Assembly: GCA_012524025.1 (NCBI GenBank)
Contig: JAAYSC010000084.1
Location: forward strand, 1 to 61,959
Length of the DNA: 61,959 bases
From: Clostridiales bacterium
GTDB taxonomy: Bacteria > Bacillota > Clostridia > Oscillospirales > Acutalibacteraceae
Reading direction: 5' to 3'
Part shown: piece by piece, positions 24,266-33,073 of the stretch
How the letters are laid out: each line of letters begins with the position of its first letter
Position numbering within the stretch: position 1 is the stretch's first letter
The notes under the pieces: model-generated
Seen by the model: only the letters and a program-made list of their open reading frames with translations
The model's database searches: none
What the model was told of the DNA's origin: nothing
Program-made: the position numbers and the translations under genes

Positions 24266-25666
24266 TCAAGCCAAAAAGGTCGAAAAGGCTTTGTAGGCCA
24301 TATAAACATCAAGCTTTGACACAACTTCAAAAGGGGCATGCATTGAAAGTACGGCAACACCGACATCCACTACATCCACATCAAGGTTGGCCACATACTG
24401 GGCCACCGTTCCGCCGCCGCCTTCATCAACCTTGCCAAGGGAGCCGGTTTGCCAGATAATACCGGCATCATCAAATATTTTCCTGACTTCACCCATAAAC
24501 TCGGCACTGGCATCGGAAGTACCGCTTTTACCCCTGCTGCCCGTATATTTAGTGACAACAATACCCTTGTTTAAAAAGGCTGCATTGAGCTTGTCATGCA
24601 CATTGGGGAAGGTAGGGTCAAAAGCAGCGTTTACATCGGCAGACAGGCACTTGGAAGGCCTTAAAACCTCTCTTGCACTCAAATTTTGGCTTGCCGCTAT
24701 ATCGGCTATGAAGTCTTTGAGATAGGAGGATTGAAGCCCCGTATTGCCGCTGCTGCCTATTTCTTCCTTGTCGGTCAAGACGGTAACGGCGGTATATTCC
24801 GGTGCCTTGCAATCAAGCGCAGCCATCAAGGAAGGATAGGCGCAAACCCTGTCATCGTGGCCGTAAGCCCCTATCATGCTGCGATCTAACCCGACATCAC
24901 TTGCCTTATAGGCCGGTACCAACTCAAATTCCGCACTTATAAAGTCTGCTTCAACCATTGAATATTTTTCATTGAGCAGCCTTAAAACATTTAGTTTCAC
25001 CAGTTCACTGCCACTGTCACTCTTGAAGGGTCGGCTGCCCACCAAAACATTTAATTCTTCGCCCTTGATGCCTTCGGACAGAGGGCGTTTGCCCTGTTCC
25101 GCCCCCAGGTGCGGCAAAAGATCTGTTATAACAAACTTTGGCTCGTCCTCTTCTTCACCTATGCTTACCTCAAGCCGACTGCCGTCTTTTAATATAACAA
25201 GCCCGTGTAAAGCCAAGGGAATCGCAGCCCATTGATATTTTTTTATACCACCGTAATAATGGGTCTTTAAAAGAGCCAACTCGCTGTCCTCATAAAGAGG
25301 AGTGGGTTTTAAATCAAGGCGCGGTGCATCAATATGGGAAGCAACAATTCTGACACCTTCCGACAAACTCTTTTTACCAAAGCTTGTTAAGATGACTGCC
25401 TTATTTCGGTGCAGATAATAAACTCTGTCACCCGCCTTGTAGGAAGCCTTGGGGTCAAAGGGTTCAAAGCCGGCTTTGGCTGCAGCTTCTGCCGCAAAAG
25501 CGGCGGCTTGCCGTTCTGTTTTACAGTTTGACAAAAAGTGCTTATAGCCTTGGCAAAATTCGTCTGCCTTCTTAATCTCTTCGTCGTCCATTATTAGGGC
25601 GGCGTTTTTTAAATTTAAGCACAATTCTTCTTGCAGTTTTTCAACATTTGTTTTTTCTTCACTCAT
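24266..25666 (-). CDS. M18-family aminopeptidase
   Basis: Zinc aminopeptidase of the M18 (aspartyl aminopeptidase-like) family, cytosolic. Metal-site segments are seen in order: SHIDAPRLD, GHDDRVCAYP, TDKEEIGSSG and SMHAPFEV near the C-terminus. The start is ATG 25666, with AAGGAG six bases upstream; an in-frame ATG at 25684 would lie over that site. It overlaps the coaE stop by eight bases and is the last gene of the DUF951-prfA-sua5-coaE unit. Length about 466 residues, normal for the family. Confidence 0.92.
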   Translation of the reverse strand: MSEEKTNVEKLQEELCLNLKNAALIMDDEEIKKADEFCQGYKHFLSNCKTERQAAAFAAEAAAKAGFEPFDPKASYKAGDRVYYLHRNKAVILTSFGKKSLSEGVRIVASHIDAPRLDLKPTPLYEDSELALLKTHYYGGIKKYQWAAIPLALHGLVILKDGSRLEVSIGEEEDEPKFVITDLLPHLGAEQGKRPLSEGIKGEELNVLVGSRPFKSDSGSELVKLNVLRLLNEKYSMVEADFISAEFELVPAYKASDVGLDRSMIGAYGHDDRVCAYPSLMAALDCKAPEYTAVTVLTDKEEIGSSGNTGLQSSYLKDFIADIAASQNLSAREVLRPSKCLSADVNAAFDPTFPNVHDKLNAAFLNKGIVVTKYTGSRGKSGTSDASAEFMGEVRKIFDDAGIIWQTGSLGKVDEGGGGTVAQYVANLDVDVVDVGVAVLSMHAPFEVVSKLDVYMAYKAFSTFLA

Positions 25667-26303
25667 TTTCTTCTCCTTCATCATTCATGTTTTTTGATTT
25701 GTTTTTCTTTAAAGTTTCCTCTATTAAAATTTCGAGTTCTTTAATCCCCTTTTTTTGGGATGCCTCTGTGGCGGTTTCAATAACAAAATCAGCCCCTGCG
25801 GCATAGGTTGCTTGTTGGCTTTGAGCTTTTATACGCATAAGAGCCTCTTGCCGTGTGAGGCCGTCACGCAAGATAATTCTTTGCAGCCTTATTTCTTCTG
25901 GTGCCCTTACAAGGGCTATGAGATCACATTCTTGAGCAAAGCCGCTTTCAAAAAGCAAGGCCGCATCCAGTATGGCGGCCGAGCAGCCCTTCTTACTTGC
26001 CTTTTTTATGTTTTCTCTTATTTTCTTTGTGATGGCGGGGTGGGTTATGGCATTGAGTCGGCTTGTTTTTTCGGGTTTTGAAAAGGCGCGTTGAGCCAAA
26101 AGTCTGCGCTTTAAAAAGCCCTTTGAGTCAATTATGTCGCAACCAAACTCTTGGGCCAGTGCTTTTAATGTCTCGGACCCCGGTTCTACCACTTGCCTTG
26201 CAAGCAGGTCGGCATCTATTAAGCAATAGCCTTTTTCTTCCAAGGCGGCAGCCACGGTGCTTTTCCCCGCACCCGTTTGGCCTGTTAAACCAACTAAAAG
26301 CAT
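25659..26303 (-). CDS. coaE: Dephospho-CoA kinase
   Basis: Phosphorylates dephospho-CoA to coenzyme A, the last CoA synthesis step. The P-loop GQTGAGKST is at the N-terminus; DADLLARQVVEPG and the LID region (LVRAPEEIRLQR) follow. At 214 residues it is only slightly longer than usual. It overlaps the start of the aminopeptidase gene. Confidence 0.94.
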   Translation of the reverse strand: MLLVGLTGQTGAGKSTVAAALEEKGYCLIDADLLARQVVEPGSETLKALAQEFGCDIIDSKGFLKRRLLAQRAFSKPEKTSRLNAITHPAITKKIRENIKKASKKGCSAAILDAALLFESGFAQECDLIALVRAPEEIRLQRIILRDGLTRQEALMRIKAQSQQATYAAGADFVIETATEASQKKGIKELEILIEETLKKNKSKNMNDEGEENE

Positions 26304-26333
26304 TCAGGTCCCCCCTTGCAAATAAAACTTTAG

Positions 26334-27374
26334 CTACTTTGTTTTTATCAAATCAAAGGCTGCGGAACGCAAGAGCCTGTTATAGACAGCCAGGCCCATG
26401 CCGCTGCCTTTCGGTGAACGAGCATAGATTGTTTTTAGCCCGGGCAGTTCGTCCAGCGCCCGTAGGGCCGAAAAGAGCCTTTTTGCCTGAATTTCCGAAT
26501 CGTCACGGGGGCCGTAGCTGACACATATTTCAAGCGGCAGCATTTTTTCTTCACCGTCAAAACAGAGGGCCCCGATCCCCTTCTTATCCTCCACTGAACT
26601 TAAAAGTTCAATAAAACCTTCCAAGCTGCCTTCAACCAAGATTAGGCTTGCTTTTGGGGCGTAGTGTTTGTATTTCAAGCCCGGTGAAAGTGGTGCTTGA
26701 TTGCCCTCAAGGGGCCGAAAAACACCGGGGTCAAGCTCCACACTGCCGATTACATCTTCAATGGCTTGGCGCGTTACCCCACCCGGCCTCAAAATACAAG
26801 CTTTGGGCCCCACCAAGGACAAGACCGTGGACTCAAGCCCTACCGAACATGCGCCGGAATCCACAATAGCGTCTATTCGCCCCACAAGGTCGTCTGCCAC
26901 ATGGGCCGCACAGGTCGGGCTGGGGCTGCCGGACAAATTGGCCGAAGGGGCGGCTAACGGGATATTAGCTTCTTCAAGTATGGCCAAGGCTATGGGATGG
27001 TCCGGCATACGCACAGCCAAGGTTTCCAAGCCCGCACTGACCTCTTTTGGCAGTGTCGGGGATTTTTCCAAGACCAAAGTCAGGGGCCCGGGCCAAAAAG
27101 CCTCTGCCAAAAGGCATGCTTCTTCCGATAAATCGGTGACCAGGTTGTAAAGCTGTTCAACTTTACAGACATGAACAATTAAAGGATTATCGACCGGCCG
27201 ACCCTTGGCCTTGAAAATTTTTGCAAGTGCGCTTTTATCCAGGGCGTTGGCCGCGAGGCCATAAACCGTTTCGGTCGGTATAGCTACCAAGCCGCCCTTT
27301 TGCAGTATCCGAGCAGCTTTTTGAATTTTTTCTTTTTCTTGAGGAGATTTAATCTTTAGAATTTCAGTTTTCAT
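26334..27374 (-). CDS. L-threonylcarbamoyladenylate synthase (Sua5 type)
   Basis: Makes threonylcarbamoyl-AMP for the t6A modification of ANN-decoding tRNAs. The YrdC domain (about 1-205) shows PTETVYGL and KGRPVDNPLIVH; the C-terminal Sua5 domain (about 235-346) makes it the two-domain YwlC/Sua5 form rather than TsaC. It begins two bases after the prfA stop, so the two are coupled. prfA-ywlC neighbourhoods are common in Firmicutes. Confidence 0.94.
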   Translation of the reverse strand: MKTEILKIKSPQEKEKIQKAARILQKGGLVAIPTETVYGLAANALDKSALAKIFKAKGRPVDNPLIVHVCKVEQLYNLVTDLSEEACLLAEAFWPGPLTLVLEKSPTLPKEVSAGLETLAVRMPDHPIALAILEEANIPLAAPSANLSGSPSPTCAAHVADDLVGRIDAIVDSGACSVGLESTVLSLVGPKACILRPGGVTRQAIEDVIGSVELDPGVFRPLEGNQAPLSPGLKYKHYAPKASLILVEGSLEGFIELLSSVEDKKGIGALCFDGEEKMLPLEICVSYGPRDDSEIQAKRLFSALRALDELPGLKTIYARSPKGSGMGLAVYNRLLRSAAFDLIKTK

Positions 27375-27376
27375 TT

Positions 27377-28447
27377 TTATGATTGAGCCTTTAACTTTTC
27401 GGCTGTGTCTGCTGTGATAAGGGCGTCTATTACTTCGTCCAAATCACCGTTTAAAATCGCTTCTAACCTGTAAAGGGTTAAACCTATACGGTGATCACTC
27501 ACCCTGCCTTGGGCATAGTTATAGGTTCTGATGCGTTCACTGCGATCCCCTGTGCCAACCTGGGCCCTTCTTTCGCCTGCTATTGCTTGGGCCTGCTTTT
27601 CAAGCTCGGCTTCCAAGACCCTGGAACGCAAAATTTTCATAGCCTTGTCCTTATTCTTGTGCTGACTGCGCTCATCCTGGCATTCTACCACGGTACCGGT
27701 CGGAATATGGGTTATTCTGATAGCAGAATCGGTTGTATTAACATGTTGGCCACCGGCTCCGCTGGCCCGATAGGTATCGATTTGCAGGTCAACGGGTTTT
27801 ATCTCAATATCCACCTCTTGCGCTTCCGGCAAGACTGCCACTGTAACTGTTGAGGTATGTATGCGGCCTTGGCTTTCTGTTTCCGGGACGCGTTGAACAC
27901 GGTGGACACCGCTTTCAAACTTAAAACGGGAATAGGCACCCTCACCTTCAATCATAAAGCTCACTTCTTTAAAGCCGCCAAGCTCCGTGGCATTGGATGA
28001 CAGTATTTCAGCCTTCCAGTTTCGAGCTTCGGCATACATGGAATACATCCTAAACAAGTTGTAGGCAAAAAGTGCCGCCTCTTCACCGCCGGCACCGCCT
28101 CTGATTTCTACAATAACATTTTTGTCATCATTGGGGTCTGTGGGTAGGAGCAATATTTTAAGCTCTTCTTGAGTTTCTTCTATCAAGAGCTTGGCCGATT
28201 CATATTCCTCTTCTACCAACTCTCGAAAGTCTCGGTCCATATCGCCGCTTTCGATCAGACTTCGTGCTTCTTCAAAAGCTTCCAGGGCCTGCATATGCTG
28301 GCGGTATTTTTCAACAACCGGAGTCAGTCTTTTTAGCTCTTGCATAAGCTTGCGGTATTGATTCAAGTCTTCCATAACCGCCGTGTCACAAAGCATCTCA
28401 TTGACTTCGTTAAAACGCTCTTCTACACTTTTCAGTTTTTCTAACAT
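27377..28447 (-). CDS. prfA: Peptide chain release factor 1
   Basis: Reads UAA and UAG stop codons and triggers peptide release. Seen: the codon-recognition PxT motif as PET in [10 protein letters not shown] and the catalytic GGQ in SGAGGQHVN. Length 356 residues is standard. It lies between DUF951 and the Sua5 gene on one transcript. No prmC methyltransferase gene is next to it here. Confidence 0.97.
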   Translation of the reverse strand: MLEKLKSVEERFNEVNEMLCDTAVMEDLNQYRKLMQELKRLTPVVEKYRQHMQALEAFEEARSLIESGDMDRDFRELVEEEYESAKLLIEETQEELKILLLPTDPNDDKNVIVEIRGGAGGEEAALFAYNLFRMYSMYAEARNWKAEILSSNATELGGFKEVSFMIEGEGAYSRFKFESGVHRVQRVPETESQGRIHTSTVTVAVLPEAQEVDIEIKPVDLQIDTYRASGAGGQHVNTTDSAIRITHIPTGTVVECQDERSQHKNKDKAMKILRSRVLEAELEKQAQAIAGERRAQVGTGDRSERIRTYNYAQGRVSDHRIGLTLYRLEAILNGDLDEVIDALITADTAEKLKAQS

Positions 28448-28473
28448 GTTTATAACACCTGATCCATCTTCTT

Positions 28474-28689
28474 TTATTTGCCGGAAAGGCTGTTTTTGGG
28501 GACTTCTGCGCCCTGACGAATTATTTTTTTGATTCTTTTTTCAACTTTTACACGGGGAAGCATAACCTCGCGTGCGCACTTCTCACATCGAATACGAAAA
28601 TCCATGCCTACACGCAAAACTTCAAAGCAGTTGTTGCCGCACGGATGTTGCTTTTTCATTATTAATCTGTCGCCCACTCTTACATCCAT
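28474..28689 (-). CDS. DUF951 family zinc-ribbon-like protein
   Basis: A 71-residue protein of the DUF951 family, conserved in Firmicutes and of unknown function. It starts [18 protein letters not shown]; two cysteine pairs (CGNNC and CEKC) suggest a zinc site, and the C-terminal half is strongly basic, consistent with nucleic-acid binding. It is the first gene of the unit containing prfA. Confidence 0.85.
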   Translation of the reverse strand: MDVRVGDRLIMKKQHPCGNNCFEVLRVGMDFRIRCEKCAREVMLPRVKVEKRIKKIIRQGAEVPKNSLSGK

Positions 28690-28732
28690 AAATTACCCCA
28701 AAAGACCGATACCTTCCATATTAACTCTTTTG

Positions 28733-28761
28733 ATTATATCACATGAGCCTATCTTTGTGTA
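28733..28761 (-). promoter_or_regulatory. Promoter for the DUF951-prfA unit
   Basis: On the minus strand: TACACA (28756-28761), 17-base spacer, TATAAT (28733-28738) with an upstream TGA giving an extended -10. Confidence 0.6.
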
Positions 28762-28764
28762 CAC

Positions 28765-28785
28765 GAAGAGCCCAATAAGCTCTTC
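28765..28785. repeat. Perfect 7-bp inverted repeat between divergent promoters
   Basis: GAAGAGC and GCTCTTC separated by seven bases, between the promoter at 28733-28761 and the one at 28842-28871. It could be an operator or a weak hairpin; nothing decides between them. Confidence 0.4.
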
Positions 28786-28841
28786 ATTTTATAATAATTT
28801 AGCTTTTTACAGGGGCTTTTTCCTTTTTTCCCTTGAATATG

Positions 28842-28871
28842 TTGACAAATGATGGTAAAATACATTTAAAT
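28842..28871 (+). promoter_or_regulatory. Promoter for the PHP phosphatase gene
   Basis: TTGACA (28842-28847) with an 18-base spacer to TTAAAT (28866-28871). It falls inside the open frame upstream of the chosen start, which supports that start. Confidence 0.55.
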
Positions 28872-28916
28872 AGCGGATATTGTGATCTTTTTTTCGTATT
28901 AAGGGAGGGCTCAATT

Positions 28917-29774
28917 TTGGGAGCAGATTTACATTGCCATACACGCTTATCGGACGGTTCCATGGGCATTGACGATCTTATTATTTTAGCAAAAAACCGT
29001 GGTGTTAAAAAAATTGCCATAACCGACCACGATTGCCAAGCAGCAAGTGTGCGCGGGCGTTTAATCGGCGATAGGCATGGTGTAACTGTTTACCAAGGGG
29101 TTGAGCTTTCCGCAACAGATTCCAAACGCGGTAGGCAGGCTCATATACTGGGTTATTTGACCGAAGCGCCGGACAGGCTCGAAGGCCTTTGCAGGCGAAA
29201 CCTTGAAGCCCGTAAGAGAGCCAGCCAACATATGATTGTGCGTGCGGCACGCCGCTATCCCACAACCGCGGAACTTATTCTCAAATGTGCGACCGGTTCA
29301 ACCAATGTTTACGAACAACATATCATGCACGCCTTGATGGAGTGCGGTGTTGCGGACAAAATTTACGGCTCTGTTTATGAAGAACTTTTTTCACCCGAAA
29401 GTGAAGATAATATTATTGTAAACGCCCGCTTCCCCGAACCGACCGAGATTATTGACGCCATTCATGAGGCCGGCGGTATCGCTGTTTTAGCCCACCCCGC
29501 CTTATTTGATAGCTTTGACCTCTTGGACGAATTGATTGAATACGGTTTGGACGGCATTGAAGTTTGGCACCCCCAATGTGACGAAGAGTGCCAAAATTAC
29601 CTGAAAACTCTTGCCGAGAAGCATGATTTGCTCATGACCGGCGGCAGTGATTTTCACGGCATGTACACAAAATCACCGATCAGCATAGGTTCGCTTAAAA
29701 CACCGCCGGAACACCTGCGTCGCCTCTTAACTTACAAGGCTCGAAAGCGCCGAGCAGAAGCCGAGCAAAATTAA
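28917..29774 (+). CDS. PHP-domain phosphoesterase (TrpH/RNase AM type)
   Basis: PHP-superfamily phosphoesterase related to the TrpH/YciV group, which hydrolyses 3',5'-nucleoside bisphosphates and short RNAs. Motifs in order: DLHCHTRLSDG, ITDHD, GVELSA, LAHPALFD and GGSDFHG. The start is TTG 28917, preceded at seven bases by GGAGGG; in-frame starts at 28833 and 28839 overlap the promoter. Length is then 285 residues. The next gene follows after 25 bases. Confidence 0.86.
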   Translation: MGADLHCHTRLSDGSMGIDDLIILAKNRGVKKIAITDHDCQAASVRGRLIGDRHGVTVYQGVELSATDSKRGRQAHILGYLTEAPDRLEGLCRRNLEARKRASQHMIVRAARRYPTTAELILKCATGSTNVYEQHIMHALMECGVADKIYGSVYEELFSPESEDNIIVNARFPEPTEIIDAIHEAGGIAVLAHPALFDSFDLLDELIEYGLDGIEVWHPQCDEECQNYLKTLAEKHDLLMTGGSDFHGMYTKSPISIGSLKTPPEHLRRLLTYKARKRRAEAEQN

Positions 29775-29799
29775 AACAATAATCCCTTCAGAGGTATTT

Positions 29800-30366
29800 A
29801 TGGCAAAAACCGATGACAGTGACATAAAGATTTTTGAGGCCGCCAAAAGCAAAGACCGACAGACCGACGATTTGCTTGAGGCGGCAGCTTTTTTGCACCG
29901 CCAACGGGCTAACGGCAACATTGAGAAAGCGCGGTTGTTAGGGGCTGGCTTGGCGCTTTTAGATCCCGGTGATTTTGAGCCCATAAACACTTCCATGCAA
30001 TTAAAATCCGACTCGGAGTTCATGCACCAAGCAAGGGCTTTGTTGGTTTTTGTTGTTCAAACAACACTGCATGGGCAGTTAGGTTCCGATGTGCTTTCTT
30101 CTTGTGCTGTAAATGCCATGTATGATAAGCTTATTGAAAATCAAGCCGATTTTTATGAACGCATTTGTGATGGAACTGCTTTTACCCTCTACACCCTAGC
30201 CATGAAGGAAAAGGATTTCGAAGCCAAGCTGGGTGAAGCTTTTGCGGCACTTTGCCCGTCTGAAGCTGATAAGGATTTTTTTAAGCAGCTTGGTATTAAA
30301 ATCTTTTACGGCGCCAGTGCCGCCACAATGAAGATCATAGAAAAATACAAGTTTTCACCCTTATAA
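29800..30366 (+). CDS. Hypothetical helical protein
   Basis: I do not recognise this 188-residue protein. It appears largely alpha-helical and cytosolic, with no signal peptide or membrane segment and no obvious catalytic motif. Codon use resembles neighbouring core genes. It lies 25 bases after the PHP phosphoesterase and is followed by a terminator, so the two form a two-gene unit. Confidence 0.78.
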   Translation: MAKTDDSDIKIFEAAKSKDRQTDDLLEAAAFLHRQRANGNIEKARLLGAGLALLDPGDFEPINTSMQLKSDSEFMHQARALLVFVVQTTLHGQLGSDVLSSCAVNAMYDKLIENQADFYERICDGTAFTLYTLAMKEKDFEAKLGEAFAALCPSEADKDFFKQLGIKIFYGASAATMKIIEKYKFSPL

Positions 30367-30383
30367 GAAGATATTTCTAAATG

Positions 30384-30414
30384 GCGGTGGCAAGCGATTG
30401 CCACTGCTTTTTTA
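30384..30414 (+). terminator. Rho-independent terminator after the hypothetical gene
   Basis: A 10-bp stem (30384-30393 with 30398-30407), four-base loop and a run of seven T. Confidence 0.88.
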
Positions 30415-30999
30415 TTTAAAGGGCATGGCAAAAATTGAAAGCAAGAAAACCGGCAGTGTCAAAAATACAAACATAAAGACCACCATTAACTCGTAAGCCA
30501 AATTGCTGCGGCTGTCACTTTTTTGCCCTTTCAGCCTTTCCTTCAAGCTACCAAAGGGAATCCCCAGGCAATTGCCAAACATTATTATACGAATTGCGGC
30601 CATAATCTCTTTATGGCTTTCCTTGTAATCTTCCTTGAAGCCTTCATAAATTCCCTTGTCGGGCTTTCCTCTTTTTTCTGCATAGTGCTGGGCAAAAAGA
30701 AGGGCCTTTACCTCTTCGTCGGGCACATGGTCTAAAGAACCCACCAGTAATTTCTTTATTTGCTCATCATTTAAGCCGCTTTTTAAAGCTTGCTCAACAT
30801 GAAAATAACTGCACATTGGGCAACCGTTGACTTCGGTTACAGCCAACATAAGCCTTTCTTTGAAGGTTTGGCTTATTTTACCTTTTTTCATGCGCGGCAG
30901 AGATGACATTGCCTCAAACATAATGCCAAGGAGTTCTGCCGGTGAAAAAAGTTTTTGTTCACGCTTCATCCACTCTTTTTCTATATTTGACATAAACAA
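30412..30999 (-). CDS. AhpD/carboxymuconolactone decarboxylase-like protein with membrane tail
   Basis: An alkylhydroperoxidase-type fold with the redox motif CPMCSYFH (Cys60, Cys63, His67). Enzymes of this group reduce peroxides through a cysteine pair. Unusually, the C-terminus carries a hydrophobic helix (about 168-190), suggesting membrane attachment. It starts 31 bases after the aminotransferase stop on the same strand and may be read with it. Start could be ATG 30999 or the ATG two codons on. Confidence 0.82.
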   Translation of the reverse strand: MFMSNIEKEWMKREQKLFSPAELLGIMFEAMSSLPRMKKGKISQTFKERLMLAVTEVNGCPMCSYFHVEQALKSGLNDEQIKKLLVGSLDHVPDEEVKALLFAQHYAEKRGKPDKGIYEGFKEDYKESHKEIMAAIRIIMFGNCLGIPFGSLKERLKGQKSDSRSNLAYELMVVFMFVFLTLPVFLLSIFAMPFK

Positions 31000-31030
31000 T
31001 CCCCCCCTTTATACATATTATCCCTGTCAA

Positions 31031-32232
31031 TTAAACTTTCGGCAGGATATCTTTGACCGCCTGCAAGAGCCTGTCTAAGCTTGCCTCTATAACATGGGTC
31101 GGGCAAGCAAGGTTTACCCTTATAAAACCCTGCCCCGCACTGCCGAACATATGGCCTTCATTGGATATCAACAAGGCTTTTTCTTTAAAAAAATTCCCAA
31201 TTTCTCATAATCCATCCCAAGGGCTCGGCAATCCCACCACTGAAGGTAGGTCCCCTGCATAGGGCTTATTTTTATTTGAGGAATATATTGGGACATAAAG
31301 TTTTCTGCTAATTCTTTATTTCTATTAATGTGCAAAATCAACTCTTCAAGCCAAGCTTCACCTTCACCGTAAGCTGCTCGGCAGGCCACAAGCCCCATAG
31401 CATTGGGAAGCCGCAGAGAGGCGGCCGCCATCTGGTTAGAAAATTTTTCACCCAATTCGGGATTGGGTATAATAATATTGGAGGTTTGTAGGCCCGCCAA
31501 ATTAAAACTTTTACTGGGAGCCGTATAAATCACACAGTTTTCTGCCGCCGCTTGTGAAAGCGTGGCATAAACAGTATGTTTGTGACCGGGCATGATAAGG
31601 TCATGATGAATTTCATCACTCAAAACCGGTATATCATTTTCCAAACAAATTTCGGAAAGTTTTTTTAATTCTTCTTTTGTCCAAACCCTGCCGACGGGAT
31701 TGTGGGGGCTGCAAAACATAAGGGCTTTGTTATTTTTATCTTGTGCTGCCTTTTCAAAGGCCGGCCAATCAATTTCATAATACCCTTTATCTTCTAACAA
31801 ATCCACTTCAACGGCAAGCCGCCCACTGCTTTCAATAGACTTTTTAAAGGGATGGTAAACCGGGCTGAAAATTATAATCCCTTGCCCGCGCTTGACAAAG
31901 CATTTTGCCGAAGCATATAGGGCCGGAACCACCCCCGGGCTCATATGAACCCAAGAAGGCGACATCGACCAGTTATGCCGCCGCTCCATCCAATCCATGA
32001 GGGCAGAAAAGTATTGAGGGGTTGGCCCTGTGTAACCCAATACCGAGTCATCCTTTATAAAGGCAGATAGGGCTTCAATTATTTCGGGTGCGGTTTTAAG
32101 TTCCATATCCGCAAGTGAAAGCGGTACTATTCCGTCAGCAAGGCCTGTTTTACCTTGCTCTTGACGCACCGAATCCCACTTAAGCGACCCACTCGTACTA
32201 CGGTCGGGTAAACTTTTAAAATCATAAATCAT
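31031..32232 (-). pseudogene. MalY/PatB-type aminotransferase (C-S lyase), frameshifted
   Basis: PLP-dependent fold-type I enzyme of the MalY/PatB cystathionine beta-lyase group. The active-site lysine is in APSKSFNLAGLQ and the N-terminus has WDSVRQE. The frame breaks at a run of seven A on the plus strand (31187-31193): the zero frame stops at 31168, while the -1 frame continues with SNEGHMFG, GQGFIRVN and the expected C-terminus to TAA at 31031. One missing T restores a normal protein. Start ATG 32232 is preferred; an ATG at 32262 lies in the upstream terminator. It may be a true mutation, a homopolymer sequencing error or -1 slippage at U UUU UUA. Confidence 0.85.
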
Positions 32233-32250
32233 AAACTTCACCGATTTTAT

Positions 32251-32281
32251 AAAAAAATGCACACCCGTTTAGGGTGTGCAT
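32251..32281 (-). terminator. Rho-independent terminator after the wall-anchored protein gene
   Basis: A 10-bp stem (32257-32266 with 32272-32281) with a five-base loop and a minus-strand U-tract. It lies only about 20 bases before the aminotransferase start, so that gene needs read-through or a very close promoter. Confidence 0.88.
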
Positions 32282-32298
32282 CTTTGATTAAAACTTAC

Positions 32299-32895
32299 TT
32301 ATCTTTTTTTGGAAACATAGGCTGCTGCTGCTGCAACTGAAAGAACTGCAAACACTGCAAGGCCTGCGCCGGAAGAACCGGTTTGAGGAATGTCATCATC
32401 TTCTTCTACTGCTTCGGTTTCGGGAACTGTGGTTTCCGGAAGAGCCGGTACATAAAGGTTTACGAACCAGTCAAAGAGGCCTGTTTCGCCAAGAAAACCT
32501 ACGATGCCTTCGCGATCAAAGGCGCCACCGCTGAGTTCTTCAATCTTGTCAAAAAGTTCATCTACAAAACCGGCTACATCTTCACTGTTACCGGCAAGTT
32601 CTGCGGCCTTTTCTTTTGCTTCGTTAAGGGCATCTTGGAATTCGTCACTGTTGATAAAGTCGATAAGCTCTTGGAGAGCCTCTTCTGCGCTTTCGCAGTC
32701 GTCACATTCTGTGGTTTCTTCTACCGTTGTTTCTTCTACCGTTGTTTCTTCTGCCTCGGTTTCTTCTTCTGTTTCAACTTCGACTTCTGTTGTGATCTCT
32801 TCTTCTGTTGTGGATTCATCGTTATCAGCAAAAGCCATAACGCCAAGGGAAAGGGTCATTACCAGTGCCAGGAGAATGCTTAAGAGTTTTTTCAT
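32299..32895 (-). CDS. Secreted acidic protein with LPXTG-like sorting signal
   Basis: A 198-residue surface protein. It has a signal peptide (MKKLLSILLALVMTLSLG, cleavage near AFA-DND), a Glu/Thr-rich segment with VEETT repeats, a helical middle, and a C-terminal IPQTG followed by a hydrophobic stretch and KKR. That is the layout of a sortase-anchored protein, with Ile in place of Leu. The start at 32895 has AAGGAAGG at seven bases; the frame is open further upstream but overlaps the promoter. No sortase gene is in the window. Function unknown. Confidence 0.85.
   Translation of the reverse strand: MKKLLSILLALVMTLSLGVMAFADNDESTTEEEITTEVEVETEEETEAEETTVEETTVEETTECDDCESAEEALQELIDFINSDEFQDALNEAKEKAAELAGNSEDVAGFVDELFDKIEELSGGAFDREGIVGFLGETGLFDWFVNLYVPALPETTVPETEAVEEDDDIPQTGSSGAGLAVFAVLSVAAAAAYVSKKR
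32714..32743. repeat. Tandem 15-bp repeat in the surface-protein gene
   Basis: Two identical copies of GTTTCTTCTACCGTT, followed by a partial third, encode the VEETT units on the minus strand. Being in frame, copy changes would alter length without breaking the gene. Confidence 0.75.
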
Positions 32896-32966
32896 AACAA
32901 TACCTTCCTTTTCATAAATATAGAAAATTTCATCTTCTGCAGAGCGGACACGCTCCACTATTGGGC

Positions 32967-32996
32967 ATACTACCATATATTAAAGCGATTTGTCAA
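32967..32996 (-). promoter_or_regulatory. Promoter for the surface-protein gene
   Basis: On the minus strand: perfect TTGACA (32991-32996), 18-base spacer, TAGTAT (32967-32972) with an upstream TGG. Confidence 0.7.
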
Positions 32997-33073
32997 GCCT
33001 TTAAGTTGAATTTCTTCGCTTTTGGTAAGAAGACAGTGTCAGAGCGAGCTACTTTACAACGAGCAACGATAAG

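Noticed and set aside
28833-28916. N-terminal extension of the PHP phosphoesterase
   Set aside because: It overlaps a TTGACA promoter, and a better ribosome binding site sits before TTG 28917.
31187-31193. Claiming proven programmed frameshifting
   Set aside because: The heptamer fits, but a homopolymer indel is at least as likely and no conserved downstream structure can be shown from one sequence.
32233-32262. Upstream start for the aminotransferase (MHFFIKS)
   Set aside because: These codons fall on the terminator stem and U-tract of the preceding gene; ATG 32232 begins the conserved protein.
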